The position numbers and the translations under genes were made by a program. Source: Camillea tinctor (lineage: Eukaryota; Ascomycota; Sordariomycetes; Xylariales; Xylariaceae). From it: a stretch of DNA of 64,000 nucleotides. The notes under the pieces were generated by a model. It ran no database searches. It saw only the letters and a program-made list of their open reading frames with translations, and was not told the DNA's origin. Within the stretch, counting starts at the first letter, position 1. Each line of letters begins with the position of its first letter. Positions 33,428-44,265 of the stretch are shown in pieces. The stretch spans positions 744,001-808,000 of the forward strand of contig MU394060.1 in NCBI GenBank assembly GCA_022578605.1, written 5' to 3'.

Positions 33428-34504
33428 ATGGCCTCTCTTAGCACAGAGCAGCTAGGGGATATTCCCGACTACATGGCAGATCCAGATGCTGTTCTCCATG
33501 ATGAAGCCGAGTGGAGATATGGCAGGCCACCGGATTATACAAGGACGCGGAAGTATTTTGCAGAAAGTCAGTGAATCCAGACTCTTTGAGATTCCTCAAG
33601 AAACCATTGCACTGAGTGAGCATGAGAGAAAAGAGATGAAAGACTAACATCATGTGGCTTCCCCCCTTTCTACAGCACGGCGCAGCAATCACGCAGAAGG
33701 TAGCCTACCGGCCCTTGTTGAGAATCTAGTGAAGAACTGGGAGATCGAAGCATCGTTCAAGACGAAACTAGCGGACTGGCGGACAGTCGATTGCTCACAG
33801 TACACATTCGCCATCAACGGGCTGGATCCGTGCTCAGCCGAATACATGCTACGCGTCGGCACGTACAACGCCATCATTACCCCGTGCGAGTACTATGACC
33901 CGACACATTCCGATTTCGCCTCGAGCCACAAGACTTTCAAGCGTATGATGCCGACGTTTGCTTGGGAGGTTGTCGAAGTATACAGTGGTCCGCCTGTCGT
34001 CTCATTCAAATGGCGGCATTGGGGCCAGATGAAGAACGATTACGTCGGATGGAACGTGTAAGAAATCAATTACCCTCCTCCATCACTGAAACCAAAAAGG
34101 AAAATCTCAAAGCGAGAAAAATTGGAGAGAAAAGAAGAAAACGAAGGGGCATACCGCTAATCATCTTCCCAACCAACAGTGCTGGTGAAAAGGTCACTAT
34201 TAAGGCCACGGATAAACCGATTGACATCGAGGGCGTCACGGTAGCACACCTAAACGACAAGTCACAAATCGTCAAGCTCAAGACCTGGTTTGACTCGAAC
34301 GAGATCTTCAAGCAGATGGACCCGGACCGCAAGGCAGTTCGCGAGCCCGCCGTCCAGGAGGGCCAGGTGTACAACTACTCAGCAGAAAGCGGCCCAGCTG
34401 CTGTCAACGGCGGCATTATCGACGCAAACCCAATGCAATCCTGTCCGATAATGAGTGGCCAGTTCGGCTCAATGGATGATATCCCGGAATTGAATGCGGA
34501 ATAG
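33428..34504 (+). CDS. Pathogen-related/SnoaL-like (NTF2-fold) protein, three exons
   Basis: Exons 33428-33566, 33676-34057 and 34180-34504 join to 281 residues; introns have GTCAGT and GTAAGA donors and normal acceptors. The N-terminus DIPDYMADPDAV and WRYGRPPDYTRTRKYF, then LVENLVKNWEIEASFK, DWRTVD, AEYMLRVGTYNAII, FASSHKTFKRMMPTFAWEV, SGPPVVSFKWRHWG and IDIEGVTVAHLND match the family named pathogen-related protein in plants and widely found in fungi, a SnoaL-like NTF2 fold. Such folds bind small molecules or act as cyclases or hydratases; no substrate can be deduced. It is intact in a region full of relics, so it is probably used. There is no signal peptide. Confidence 0.75.
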
Positions 34505-35202
34505 AACACTGTCTTATTCCTTTATCTAGGGGGTGTACTACAGAGGGATAGGGTGGGTGAATGCTCAAAACACTAAAGAGCATAATGTCGGACTAGAGGT
34601 ACGATTTGAGGAAATAAAGGCCATGTGAAGCATATATGTCGCAGGCAAATGAGGGTTAACGAATACATTTATCTCGGGGATACGGAGGCGTAACGTGTAT
34701 ATTATATATGAGGGCGGGCGCATCGGATCATCTTACAAGATTGTAGGAGGATCAGTTCATCATCCTGGGTCGGGTTAAGCTCGTTTGTACGATTGGGAAG
34801 GGGCCCAAGGAATAGCCGTTGGAAATTAAAGCTGTAGAGTTTCTAGACTTAGCATTTACATCGTCGTAGCTTAGTCTATCAGACGGTTTGTTTTTATCAC
34901 TTTTCACCAGAATATTTTTTTGGCAGGGTTCTCAGGGCTATGAAAGACGCAGGTGGACAACGTAAACTAAAGTACAAAGTTCTACATATCTAAACGAGTG
35001 TGTATAACTAACATAATGACTAGACCTCTCCTCGATCACTGAGGGTCAACGAACCACAAGATTCTAATTATAAAGTGCAGTAAATTATACAACTATTCAG
35101 TCATGCGTCCAGACTCTACCCTGAATCCCTCTTTTTCTAGTTCCCCGCCCATCAAGAATCCACCTTCATGGATCGCATCAAGTTCATCACAAGTTTCATG
35201 CT
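34505..35202. other. Intergenic, no supported gene
   Basis: No open frame with a motif; AT-rich. Confidence 0.5.
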
Positions 35203-36372
35203 CTATTCTGGTACCACGACTAGTAGTGGCTCGAGCACAATCGGTCTACAATCCAGCCCGGTCTTTTTTCCCTGAGCCCGGAGGTGATTGATATGTATGT
35301 CATCTAACGGGACAAAAGCCGAAACCAAAAGGTCGTGGATGACGGCTTGCGTATCTTTGTAACCTGTGCAAAAGTGTTTTATCCCATCTCTACCTTGCAT
35401 GTTTAGGGTTTTGAGCCGAGAGGCAATGTCTGTCACCGAGCTGTGACATTGGGATGGGTCCGGTAAGGGCCAGAGCCCTTCGTACTTAAGCGATCGGATG
35501 ACATTGCCGAGCATCGACGGTACGCAGGCGTTATAGTCTATATCGGACGGGCTCTTAAGACAATACGTCTGGTTTCCTGATATCAGACCATCTACGATGT
35601 CTTGTATCAGGCAAAATATTTTTGATAGTAAGTCTAGCCGGGCATGTTCCACATTACCTAAACAGGAAAAGGGGCCAGTTAGGGCAATATCAGACAATAA
35701 AGCCGTATCTCTCTACTTACTCAATATAAGAGGTGGCACCTCCTCAATAGTCTTATCTCGCAATGGCAATGCAGAGCACCATGTGTCGTCATCATCGTGG
35801 TAGGGTGAACTTTCCAGAAGTAGCACCTTGGTCATATACCTAAATAGTTGTTCGTCGCCCAACTCCCACGCTATCCAAAGCCTTTGGTGCACATCGCGGA
35901 TGGAGCACAACGTGTACTGCTGGTCGATGGTGACGAGCCAATCTCGTACCCAGGGCCGCAAGATGTGCGTCAAGTCCTACTTGTCGGTAAAGATAGTCAG
36001 GTCGAAGAGCTTCCCCACGGTTATGCGAGTCCCAAAGTCGTAGACTTCCTGAAAGCGGCTATGAATTATGTTGAGGAAGACTTCCGCCGCGTAAGACGAA
36101 TCATCAGGGAGCTCTACGATCCATTCTTCGTGCGGTGATTGCGGCTGCTTGGACTCGGCAAAGCCACTGTGCAGCATCGCCGAGAAAGCTCGTGTGGATC
36201 TCGAAACTGTCTTGGAGCAGACGACAAACTGCTTCATCTAGTCGCAGTGTCCGACCTCCAATATCAGGTCTCCACCAGGCTCGATTTCGACTCTTGTTAT
36301 TATACGTGGTTTCGGATATGAACTTAACGCGAATATAAATGGTCGTGGGTTATCCCGAGAATACGTGGACAT
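35203..36372 (-). pseudogene. BTB/POZ-domain protein with two in-frame stops
   Basis: Exon 1 36372-35721 and exon 2 35657-35203, with a normal 63-bp intron (donor GTAAGT). Exon 1 encodes a BTB domain: GGDLILEVG, then FVVCSKTVSRSTRAFSAML, WIVELPDDSSYAAEVFLNII and VGKLFDLTIFTDK, followed by a helical region (WVRDWLV, RLWIAWELGD). Exon 2 has the Cys-rich helical tail common in fungal BTB proteins (LKYEGLWPLPDPSQC). TAG codons at 36240-36238 and 35976-35974 interrupt the BTB part, and in each case the same frame goes on with family-like sequence. Both could be CAG to TAG. Fungal BTB proteins of this kind have no defined partners. Confidence 0.65.
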
Positions 36373-36903
36373 GGTTACTGGATGTACAGTATGGGGTAAA
36401 GTACGCAATGTTCGTAGTAGTATCGGCTTTTCCTTATTCAAAAATGAGGTAAAGTAGGCCCTTTAATTAAGAATTTCTCTGACGATCTTCTTTAAGCTGT
36501 TCTTTGTAAAAAGAGTTTAATCAAGGAGAATTCAAGGGTGGAAAGCAGTCTGGTAGAGAGTTGAGCTCACTGAAGGGGCTGTGCTAATTAATATAGAAGG
36601 CGCACTCATATGAATGTCGTGCGGTTTAACTAAACTTACTTCAACGGGTAGGTGTGTAAATGGTCGCGGCAGGTCTAGGGGTTATACTGTTATAAATATA
36701 GTTCCTTGTCTCTTCTGGTTAGCTACCATGCGATTTGGGTATCCTGCTCCAAAGCCTTCTCATGTAACCCAGCGATTCCCTTCAGGACGGTCACACGACA
36801 AATCCAACTCGTAAATATAGTCTGAAACCCGATCCATTATCCAACCAGATTGTACAAGTTCCATGTCACGAAGACTTGCATTATGCTTGTCTCCCCATTT
36901 CCT
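36373..36903. other. Intergenic between the BTB and GT31-like relics
   Basis: No supported gene; short frames lack motifs. Confidence 0.45.
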
Positions 36904-38122
36904 TCACTTGATGCAACATCCGGCCGTACTTAAATACTCTAGACATTGATAATTTGCCGCGTGTCCCAGCGGTAGTTTGCTGGCTATGGAATATGCCATA
37001 TGGGCATAGGAAAACTGTATACACGCCAATATGCTCTCGCAGGCAGCTTGGCACTTCTCAAACAAGATGTGGGCTTCCTTTTATACCAGGAAGACTCTAG
37101 CTTCATCCTCGGCTGATAAATCCTTCAAAGCTTCGTCGCTATATTTTGTACCAGTTGATAGATTGTCCCAGTCCCTTCGCCAGGGCTGGAGACGTGGATA
37201 AACAAGCCCCTTGAAAATATCTCGAAAGTTTAAATTCGCTCCGCTTCCAAGGTTTTGCCGATACCATTCCCGTTCAAATTCCCACAGCATCTTGATTTCC
37301 AGATTTATAGTGTAGTGAAATGTTGATAGAGAAAAGCACCAGGGTTCTCTATCAAGTTTCAAAACGTTCCAGTCAATGGTAGTCAGGCTATCACCCTGGA
37401 GGTGAGGAAATGCACAGAATAAGTCCACCCCTACATCCTTGAGTGCCTTTCCCAGTATCATATCACCTGCCCAAGACTCTCTTGTGTATCTATCTCACTT
37501 CTCCTTATTTTGTTTCTAGTGATCCGCCACCCTGTCTGCAGCGGGCTTGCGCACCGCGAATCCAGATCCTCCGTAAGCAAAGAGTACGTCTCCGATATAC
37601 ATATGCTTGCCAGGATAATACGGCCGTTTCGCATCGAATTGCGCCAGATACTTTAATATTCTCCCCCACACAAACAACTTAGCCTTCGGTCTGTGGCGCA
37701 CCCACCTTATTAGCCATAGGGAGAAACTTCCATTTATCAAGCCTCCAACCTAAAATATCCTCTACGCCCGCGCGGCAATTTATTTCCACGTTGAGGTCGA
37801 ATTTGGGGGTGATCATATGTTAAGCACCGACTCCTAAAATAGCAGCCACGATAGGGGCTCAGTCTGACAAAACAGACGTTTGACCGAAGATTTCGGACTC
37901 GTATAAACTTGGGGGCGTGGTACGTATAAATAGGTGAGAGATGGTGGTACCCATAAACCTAGTCCATCGACGTTCGTACAACAACCAAATGTCACTTACC
38001 ATATCAGGGCAAAATCGAAGAGAAAATAAATCAGTCAATTTGGGGTCCAATTCAAGCCTATTACCGTCTTTGCCGTCGAATTGCCGCCTGCCTATCGGTC
38101 CGGTGCGAGGCAACAGAGACAT
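36904..38122 (-). pseudogene. Fringe-like (GT31/DUF604) glycosyltransferase with several stops
   Basis: Minus-strand pieces in order recall fungal fringe-like galactosyltransferases. They are an N-terminal part with LRFCPDMVSDIWLL, then LDKWKFLPMANKV, KYLAQFDAKRPYYPGKHMYIGD and LFAYGGSGFAVRKPAADRV, followed by MILGKALKDVGVDLF, FPHLQGDSLTTIDW, FHYTINLEIKMLWEFE and a Cys-containing tail (CQAACESILACIQFSY). Lesions: TAG at 37518-37516, TGA at 37497-37495, TAA at 37083-37081, plus a frame change and loss of the region that should carry the DxD metal motif near 37690. The three stops are each one C-to-T or G-to-A step from CAG, TGG and CAA. Such enzymes are Golgi type II proteins in other fungi. 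Confidence 0.65.
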
Positions 38123-38688
38123 GCTACAGACATTGTCTTATGAAAGTCCTATGCTATATGCAAGTTGGATACCCTATAATGTCACATACAAGCCGATACA
38201 GTGTAATTATACTAGACCAACAGACTTTTGTATCAATAGCAGCAACTATGTACCCGAATGCTCAGTTACCGTGTCACTTGAAAATAGCTTATGTTGAATT
38301 GAGGTTATCAGGTTACTTAATAAGGTGAGCATCTATCTCTGGATGATGGGAGGACCTGTCCCTTATATACATGTAGCTGCGGATACACCTTGCACCTGTA
38401 CCTTGACAGATACCCCTTATCACCTGTTTCAGCAGTTTCCACAGCATTAGTCGCTGTCTTAACTCCTGTGTCAGCTGAACATAGGTGGGCTCGCCCGTAT
38501 CTAGAGCCGCAAGCCCCTTTTTAATATCAGGTTCTGTGTAAAATTAAGAGATTGCGCTTTTATGGGACGCTGGAAGTCCAACTTCACCTTTCCCCATCTT
38601 CCTCCTCGAGAAGCATTATATTGTCAGAGTATATCTTGCAGTTCAGAAGGTCTCGACCTTGTCAGTTTAATTCTATCCGCAATAAGAT
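38123..38688. other. Intergenic, promoter side of the membrane-protein gene
   Basis: No supported gene. Confidence 0.45.
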
Positions 38689-39527
38689 ATGTGGCGACCT
38701 CGTCTCAGCCTGGCCTTCTCGCTTCAAGCTAGACAACAGAATATCCCACCAGCGGATTCCGTCAACGGATCGTTTAGCTTTCCTGGAATAGGTGAAAAAT
38801 TTCGAGAGACCGAGTCCATTAACATCACGTGGGACACTAATTACGAACGCGTCAACCTCTATGTTTACCAACAGGGGAAGGTGGTAAACTCGACCCAACT
38901 TGCAAGTAAGTTGTGAAAGGCTCCCAACAAAACTCGCTCCGAAGCCCGGGCTAAATCATCCTCGAAGTCAATCTAGCAACACATTGGTATCAGTGGGAAG
39001 TAATGACAGTCGAAACTAACCTCACGGAACCTTTCGTGTTTCGAATCGTAAACACCAATGGCACACAATATGAGAAGACCAGGCTCGGTTTCTCGAGCGC
39101 GAGTTTCTTCATCATTCGTGATACGCCTGAGACAGCCACACCATCTACAACCTCATCAACATTTATATCTCCGTCTTCGACTATCCTCCCAATCGAGACA
39201 ACACAACATCCTCCATACCAGAGCTCACCAAGCCCTGGCACTATAGCTGGTATATCGGTAGCTAGTGTTGTAGGCGTAGCAGGTATTCTTGCTGCCCTGT
39301 ACATTTGGCACTGGAAAGGGAAATCGAATAAGCTTCATCAACCAGCCAGAGTACCCGAGCCACCTCATCCAGTTACTTCATACGAGACAAATAAGACATG
39401 GCCTCGCGAGCTATATACGGAACCACCAGAACTATCTCCAGAGCAGATCCACGAATTGCCCTCTGAATGTCGATCAGGATGTAGCAGACATGTAATATCG
39501 AACATACGACAGGACAAGAGGGCATAA
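38689..39527 (+). CDS. Single-pass surface membrane protein, two exons
   Basis: Exons 38689-38905 and 38968-39527 (intron 62 bp, GTAAGT donor) give 258 residues. The order is: a short N-terminus of doubtful signal quality (MWRPRLSLAFSLQA), an extracellular beta domain with SINITWDTNYERVNLYVYQQG, WYQWEV and LTEPFVFRIVN, a Ser/Thr/Pro-rich stalk (TPSTTSSTFISPSSTI), one membrane helix (GTIAGISVASVVGVAGILAA) and a cytosolic tail of about 70 residues rich in Pro and Glu. N-glycosylation sites (NGS, NIT, NST, NLT) are frequent in the outer part. This is the layout of a common fungal family of stalked surface proteins without known ligand. The hydrophobic core of the signal peptide is weak and could be damaged. 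Confidence 0.6.
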
Positions 39528-41669
39528 CTATATGTGGCGTTGTATGGGTCCTCCTTTCCTTTAAGTGGCAGTAGAGGTGGCTAAAGAATTCATTTTACAC
39601 TACCAGGTACCTGGGGGTTAGAAGTGTTAGTCTAAGGGGGGGGGGGGGGGATGGTTTCCATTGGCAGTCTTGGCCGCTTGACTTAGATAGCTAATACTAT
39701 ACTAACCAAAGTAACTACAACTTTCTCTTCCTCCGTTACCCGAAGTCGGGGGTGCGTGAGACGTGGAATCTAATTCTAGTCCGCAATATGATTATATCTC
39801 CATCATTCTTCTGTCATCAGGACGTCGCTTGAATTTTGAAATCGGGAAAATCGATAGGAGGCGAAGGTAAAATGGGCTTGTTCGCGTCCTCGATTTCCTT
39901 CGTCAGAAAAACTCGAAGCTCACATCTAAGAATACCAGGTCAATGCCGAAGTACCTGTAAGGATATTTCTAATTCACTATAGATTCGCAAGTGCTTTCTC
40001 ATTCATAAATCCAACCTTTGCAAGGCTCATTTCAAGGGCCATAGCAATGATACGATTTACAACGGTGACGGTCTAGGCAGTGAAGAGCTAGATGAGAGTG
40101 AAGACCTATATTGCAGCAACCACCTATTTAGTACTGGTAAATATGAAGCGGAGGCCGCTCTTAATCTAAAAGGACGGTGTCCCTATGCTAAAAATTCAGA
40201 GCTATAGAGGGCGTGAAATGAGGCGTAAATGACTAGTAGTCGGGTAAGCTAAAACTTCCACGTCATGTGCACTATTAACATGAGCACTTCGAAGTATCTT
40301 TAAAGGGGAGGCTCTCATTCTTATGTTTCGACCCGGAGGGAAGAAAAAGCTTAGTAGGATTCGACTACGAGCGCTTCACTGACATTCCCAGCGCCCCGCC
40401 AACAAATAGAAAGTCCGACTACGTACACATACTAGGATTCTATTGGAGAACTTCCCGTCAACTCATCATACGATAGTCACATAGTTGAATAACGTAGGTC
40501 TATAGACCTGTGTAACATAACTATGTTCTTCCTCCTTTTTGTTCCCAAAAGAGAGATTATCTAGACGCCGAAACTAATGCGTTTAAGGTGCCTCATAAGC
40601 GCCGTCCGATGGATTTCGGGGTAGTAATATTTTCTTTCCTGGTCTCGATTACATAACAACTAAGCGCAAGCGCGCTCCATCGTGAGGCTTGAGTTCCGTT
40701 GATCTCGCATTGCTGGGCTGAAGGAATCTTGAGGGATCTCTTTCGGCCCTTAGCTTTGATCCACACATATGAAGCCACTTCGATGTACACGTATGTCGTC
40801 GGTATAGGGCAAAACTGGTTTTCAGCCCAAATGACCCATATGTAGACTTAAAGACCCTTTTCTTAGACATCGTTGTTTTAGTGGAGTGCATCGGGAGGGA
40901 GGGGATAGTATATATAGCTCGTAACTGTTGACTCTCACATAGGTTAGTAAGTAGTGGGTTAGTATATAGAGATCTCCATGAATGTGCTTAGTTAACGCAA
41001 AGCCACGATTCAACGTAGTCCTCAAATCACTCTTGGAAATTAAGGCGCGTAAGTGGTGGAAGAGTGGATGTCCAAAGGTAAGAAGATTTTTTTTGAGCCA
41101 GGTATCTTTTTCTTCTAGAATTCAAGACTAGGATTTTCCGGCCATAATATTCGTTCCGGAAATGCGGCATTGATGCTGGGGGTAAGGGGACCCTCTCAAG
41201 ATACCAATAAGAACAGCAGAAGGTATAGATTGCAGACCCACTCGACTTATAAGCTTATACGAAACGCAGAACTTCAACCACTGCCTCGGGGCTCTTAAGT
41301 AACACTGGCCAATGAATGAAGTATATGGAGTGAAGCTATTTTGAAGTCCTGAGTTGGCACTTCTCGTTGTAACATACACCGCAACTCCACATAAGAACCA
41401 GCCAGGGTAAAGAGACACGAGAATACTATGTACTTTGTCCGCCCTTCTTTGCCACCTCTTCCACACATGTTAGGCCGGGTATAAAATATCAGGACTTGCC
41501 CCTGATCATCAGTTGCCTCGACTGGGTATCTTAAGCATCTTATTTTACCAGCTTCATGGATCGTATTCCTCATATCTTATTCTCAATATAACCTACCTAT
41601 TCCCTCTCCAGAATACCCACACCATCCTGCAACTTCTTAAGTTTATATTACACATCATCCATTTTCAAA
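39528..41669. other. Gene-poor spacer with a G15 run
   Basis: No intact gene. Short minus-strand frames (40593-41573) lack motifs and overlap one another in different frames. Confidence 0.45.
39636..39650 (+). repeat. Homopolymer run of 15 G
   Basis: Uninterrupted G15, unusual in this AT-rich setting; a mutational hotspot or possible assembly weak point. Confidence 0.85.
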
Positions 41670-42233
41670 ATGCGACTCATAAAATCCATTGCGATCCTCT
41701 TCACCTTTGCAGCCATTAGCACCGCCGCTCCAACCCCCGAGAAGGGCATCGAATTCATCACTTCATCCGGCGTAAAGCGAACAGTATACGTCCACGCCCC
41801 TCTCGCGCCGGCGGATGTAGAAGGAGAGTCGTCCAGAACAAGTAAAGTCAAGCGGTTCCAGTTCCATTCCGACGCCAAGGACCGCAACTTCTGCGGGACA
41901 TCCTCGTTCGAGAACCGGTCGTCAGGCGGGTCTCCGAGCGCGGCCGACTGCGAGTGCGTGCGGGACTTCGCCGCGGGGCACAAGGGCTTCTACCGCATCA
42001 ACCGGTCCGATGCGGACACGTTCTTCCCCGTGATCACGTGCGGCACCTGCCGGTTCGGCGCCGACACGAGCAATTTCTTCGGCACGCAGGTCGGCAACGA
42101 GGACATTGTCGACGTGGTCAACACGGCGCTGGACCTGTTCCGCTCAGACGGCCACGTTGGCGCTTACGGCGAGATGGGCTGTGATAATTCTTTCCAGACG
42201 GCTAAGACAACGTGGGGATTATATAAGGCTTAG
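41670..42233 (+). CDS. Small secreted Hce2/Ecp2-like protein
   Basis: Intronless, 187 residues. Signal peptide MRLIKSIAILFTFAAISTAA, then a propeptide-like stretch ending in a Lys-Arg site (SKVKR, possible Kex2 cleavage) and a mature part with the Hce2 pattern: FCGTSSFENRSSGGSPSAAD, CECVRDF, GFYRIN, ITCGTCRFGAD, VGNEDIVDVVNTALDLF and GHVGAYGEMGCD. Hce2 (homologue of Cladosporium fulvum Ecp2) domains occur in secreted fungal proteins; Ecp2 itself is an effector with necrosis-inducing ability on some plants, but many family members are not known to be toxic. Cys residues pair as in secreted proteins. It is intact and G+C-biased in a gene-poor region, a typical setting of effector genes. Confidence 0.8.
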   Translation: MRLIKSIAILFTFAAISTAAPTPEKGIEFITSSGVKRTVYVHAPLAPADVEGESSRTSKVKRFQFHSDAKDRNFCGTSSFENRSSGGSPSAADCECVRDFAAGHKGFYRINRSDADTFFPVITCGTCRFGADTSNFFGTQVGNEDIVDVVNTALDLFRSDGHVGAYGEMGCDNSFQTAKTTWGLYKA

Positions 42234-44265
42234 GGGATCCCTTTGGGGATGAGGAGATGGGGATTACGATAGAGAGGAGCCTGCCTGGGAGGGAGTGGGT
42301 GTAGCTAGAGGCTAACAAGCTTGTACATAGTAAAGAAGCGGTATAAATATACTATGAGCATAAAATTGCCCTGTCAACCTAGGGAGTGCTAAAATCATGG
42401 AAAGGCTTTACCTGCCTTCCCAATTTCAATGCGTTGAAAGCCAGTGTGCGAAAGCCCACCTGGCTTATGAGCCCCCCCTCCCCTTCCTGGGGGCTTGCCG
42501 CCAGACCTCCAGACCTCGCTGCGCTCGAAATGGTGGTACGGTTGGCGACGGAAGTACCTCCTTAATATTATTTCCCTTAACCACCTGCTTATTGGTTACT
42601 TTTTAGAACGCCATACCATTGACCAAACAGTAAACCCCTTCACCCCCCTTTTTCACCATACCATCAGGACCAACTTGCCCGTTTCCGAGATTAACCTCTG
42701 TCACAACTTTGAATTTTAGAGGTGAAGACATGGACGATGCTATGATCAACTAAGAACTACTTTGCAAGTTGTAAAGTCTAGGAACGGATTTCACCACATT
42801 ATGGAATCAGGCTGTAAGAGAAAGGGGTCAGTTCAGGTCACACAGCAGTAGAGACGCCAAAGGGCGGACTCAGAGCAGCTTGCCAGATTAAATGTAAAAA
42901 GGTGTGGGCATATAGTTTACAATGTCGTGCGGAGTATGATAAGCAGATCTTGCGGGGTCCTCGACGGCTCCGTTTATGAAAAAACGGTTGCCCGGCCCCG
43001 GCTGCAAAACGGAGTGCGGGCGCTTCAAGTTAGGACCCGGAAGCCGGACCCACCTACCGCTACAATGAGTCAGCACGCTTTTTCTTGGAGCAACTAAAGA
43101 GCGAAATAGGCAATCGACTTAATAATTATATAGTCAACGTGAATCTGTTGAGAAGTTGTTAATATTATTATACCGCATATATAGTTAATTGCCTAAGTAC
43201 CTAGGTACTGTTGTTAATAATAATTACTCTATGTATGTCTCAGGGATCAGGATATCAGAACATTGATGATCAACGTATAAAAGCAAGACTAATACAGGTT
43301 ATATTGCTTACGTTCGAGATCAGATGACTTGACAAGTAATGGTAGCATAGTAAGATATCCACATGATCTTGGGGAGGCTATTTCGCGAATTGAATTCGCT
43401 TTCCTATGACCCTTTTCTTGACCAACAATTATTACTGGGTAAAGCTAAGCAAGAGTATTAACACAAAGAAAGAATAATTGTAGTTATAACAGTGAGTTTA
43501 TAGCTTGAAAACTCCTGAACAAAGACTCCTCAAATTGCATCTGATGGTCAGAAAAATTTAGTCTGTTCTACTACTGATTAAAAAAGAATCCTGGATCTAT
43601 ATGCCTGGTTTTAAGGGGATGGGTGTGTCCACACAATACTTATCATATGGTATATAGGTAGTGTCTTAGAAGATACAAGACGCTAGGTTTCTCGACAGTA
43701 CATAGTATTAACCTATAACGATTCAGTAAGGGATGGAATAGCAGTTATCAGGGAGTGTGACATATCGGGTCCCATTACATAAACCGCTTACTTAGCCACA
43801 TACATAACATTCCCCTCACGCCACGGACAACCCCTCTTCTTTAGACCATTTCCTGCACAAACTTAATAGCTAAAAGGGGAAAGTAACTAACCCACCTTGT
43901 TGCGTCATCGGCTTAGGATCCCTGCATCTTGTCTAGTGTATGTACAAGGCTGATGCATATTATAAATTTTTTTTTTCTCTTTTAGCGGTCGTTTTATTTT
44001 TTTTACAAGGCTAAAGAAGAACCAATTCTCCAGTATAATGAAGTTATCGCCAATGCAGCTTTCAAGTCAAGATTGATTTCTCCAGCTTCCAATGCCTATA
44101 CTTCGACCATGAGACCAATGCGGCCTATGCCCTATAACAACCAACCAACCGATTAAAACCCGAAACCCTCCCTTTTCCCCCCCTTCTACCCCAATACTCC
44201 GCTCTCATCTCCGCACTCCCGCATCCTCGTCCTCCATCTCGGCGCATACCAGCCTACCAAAAAAA
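42234..44265. other. Gene-poor spacer
   Basis: No gene seen. Contains a 14-bp palindrome AGTACCTAGGTACT (43196-43209) and an inverted repeat CTCCGTTT/AAACGGAG around 42969-43017. Confidence 0.45.
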
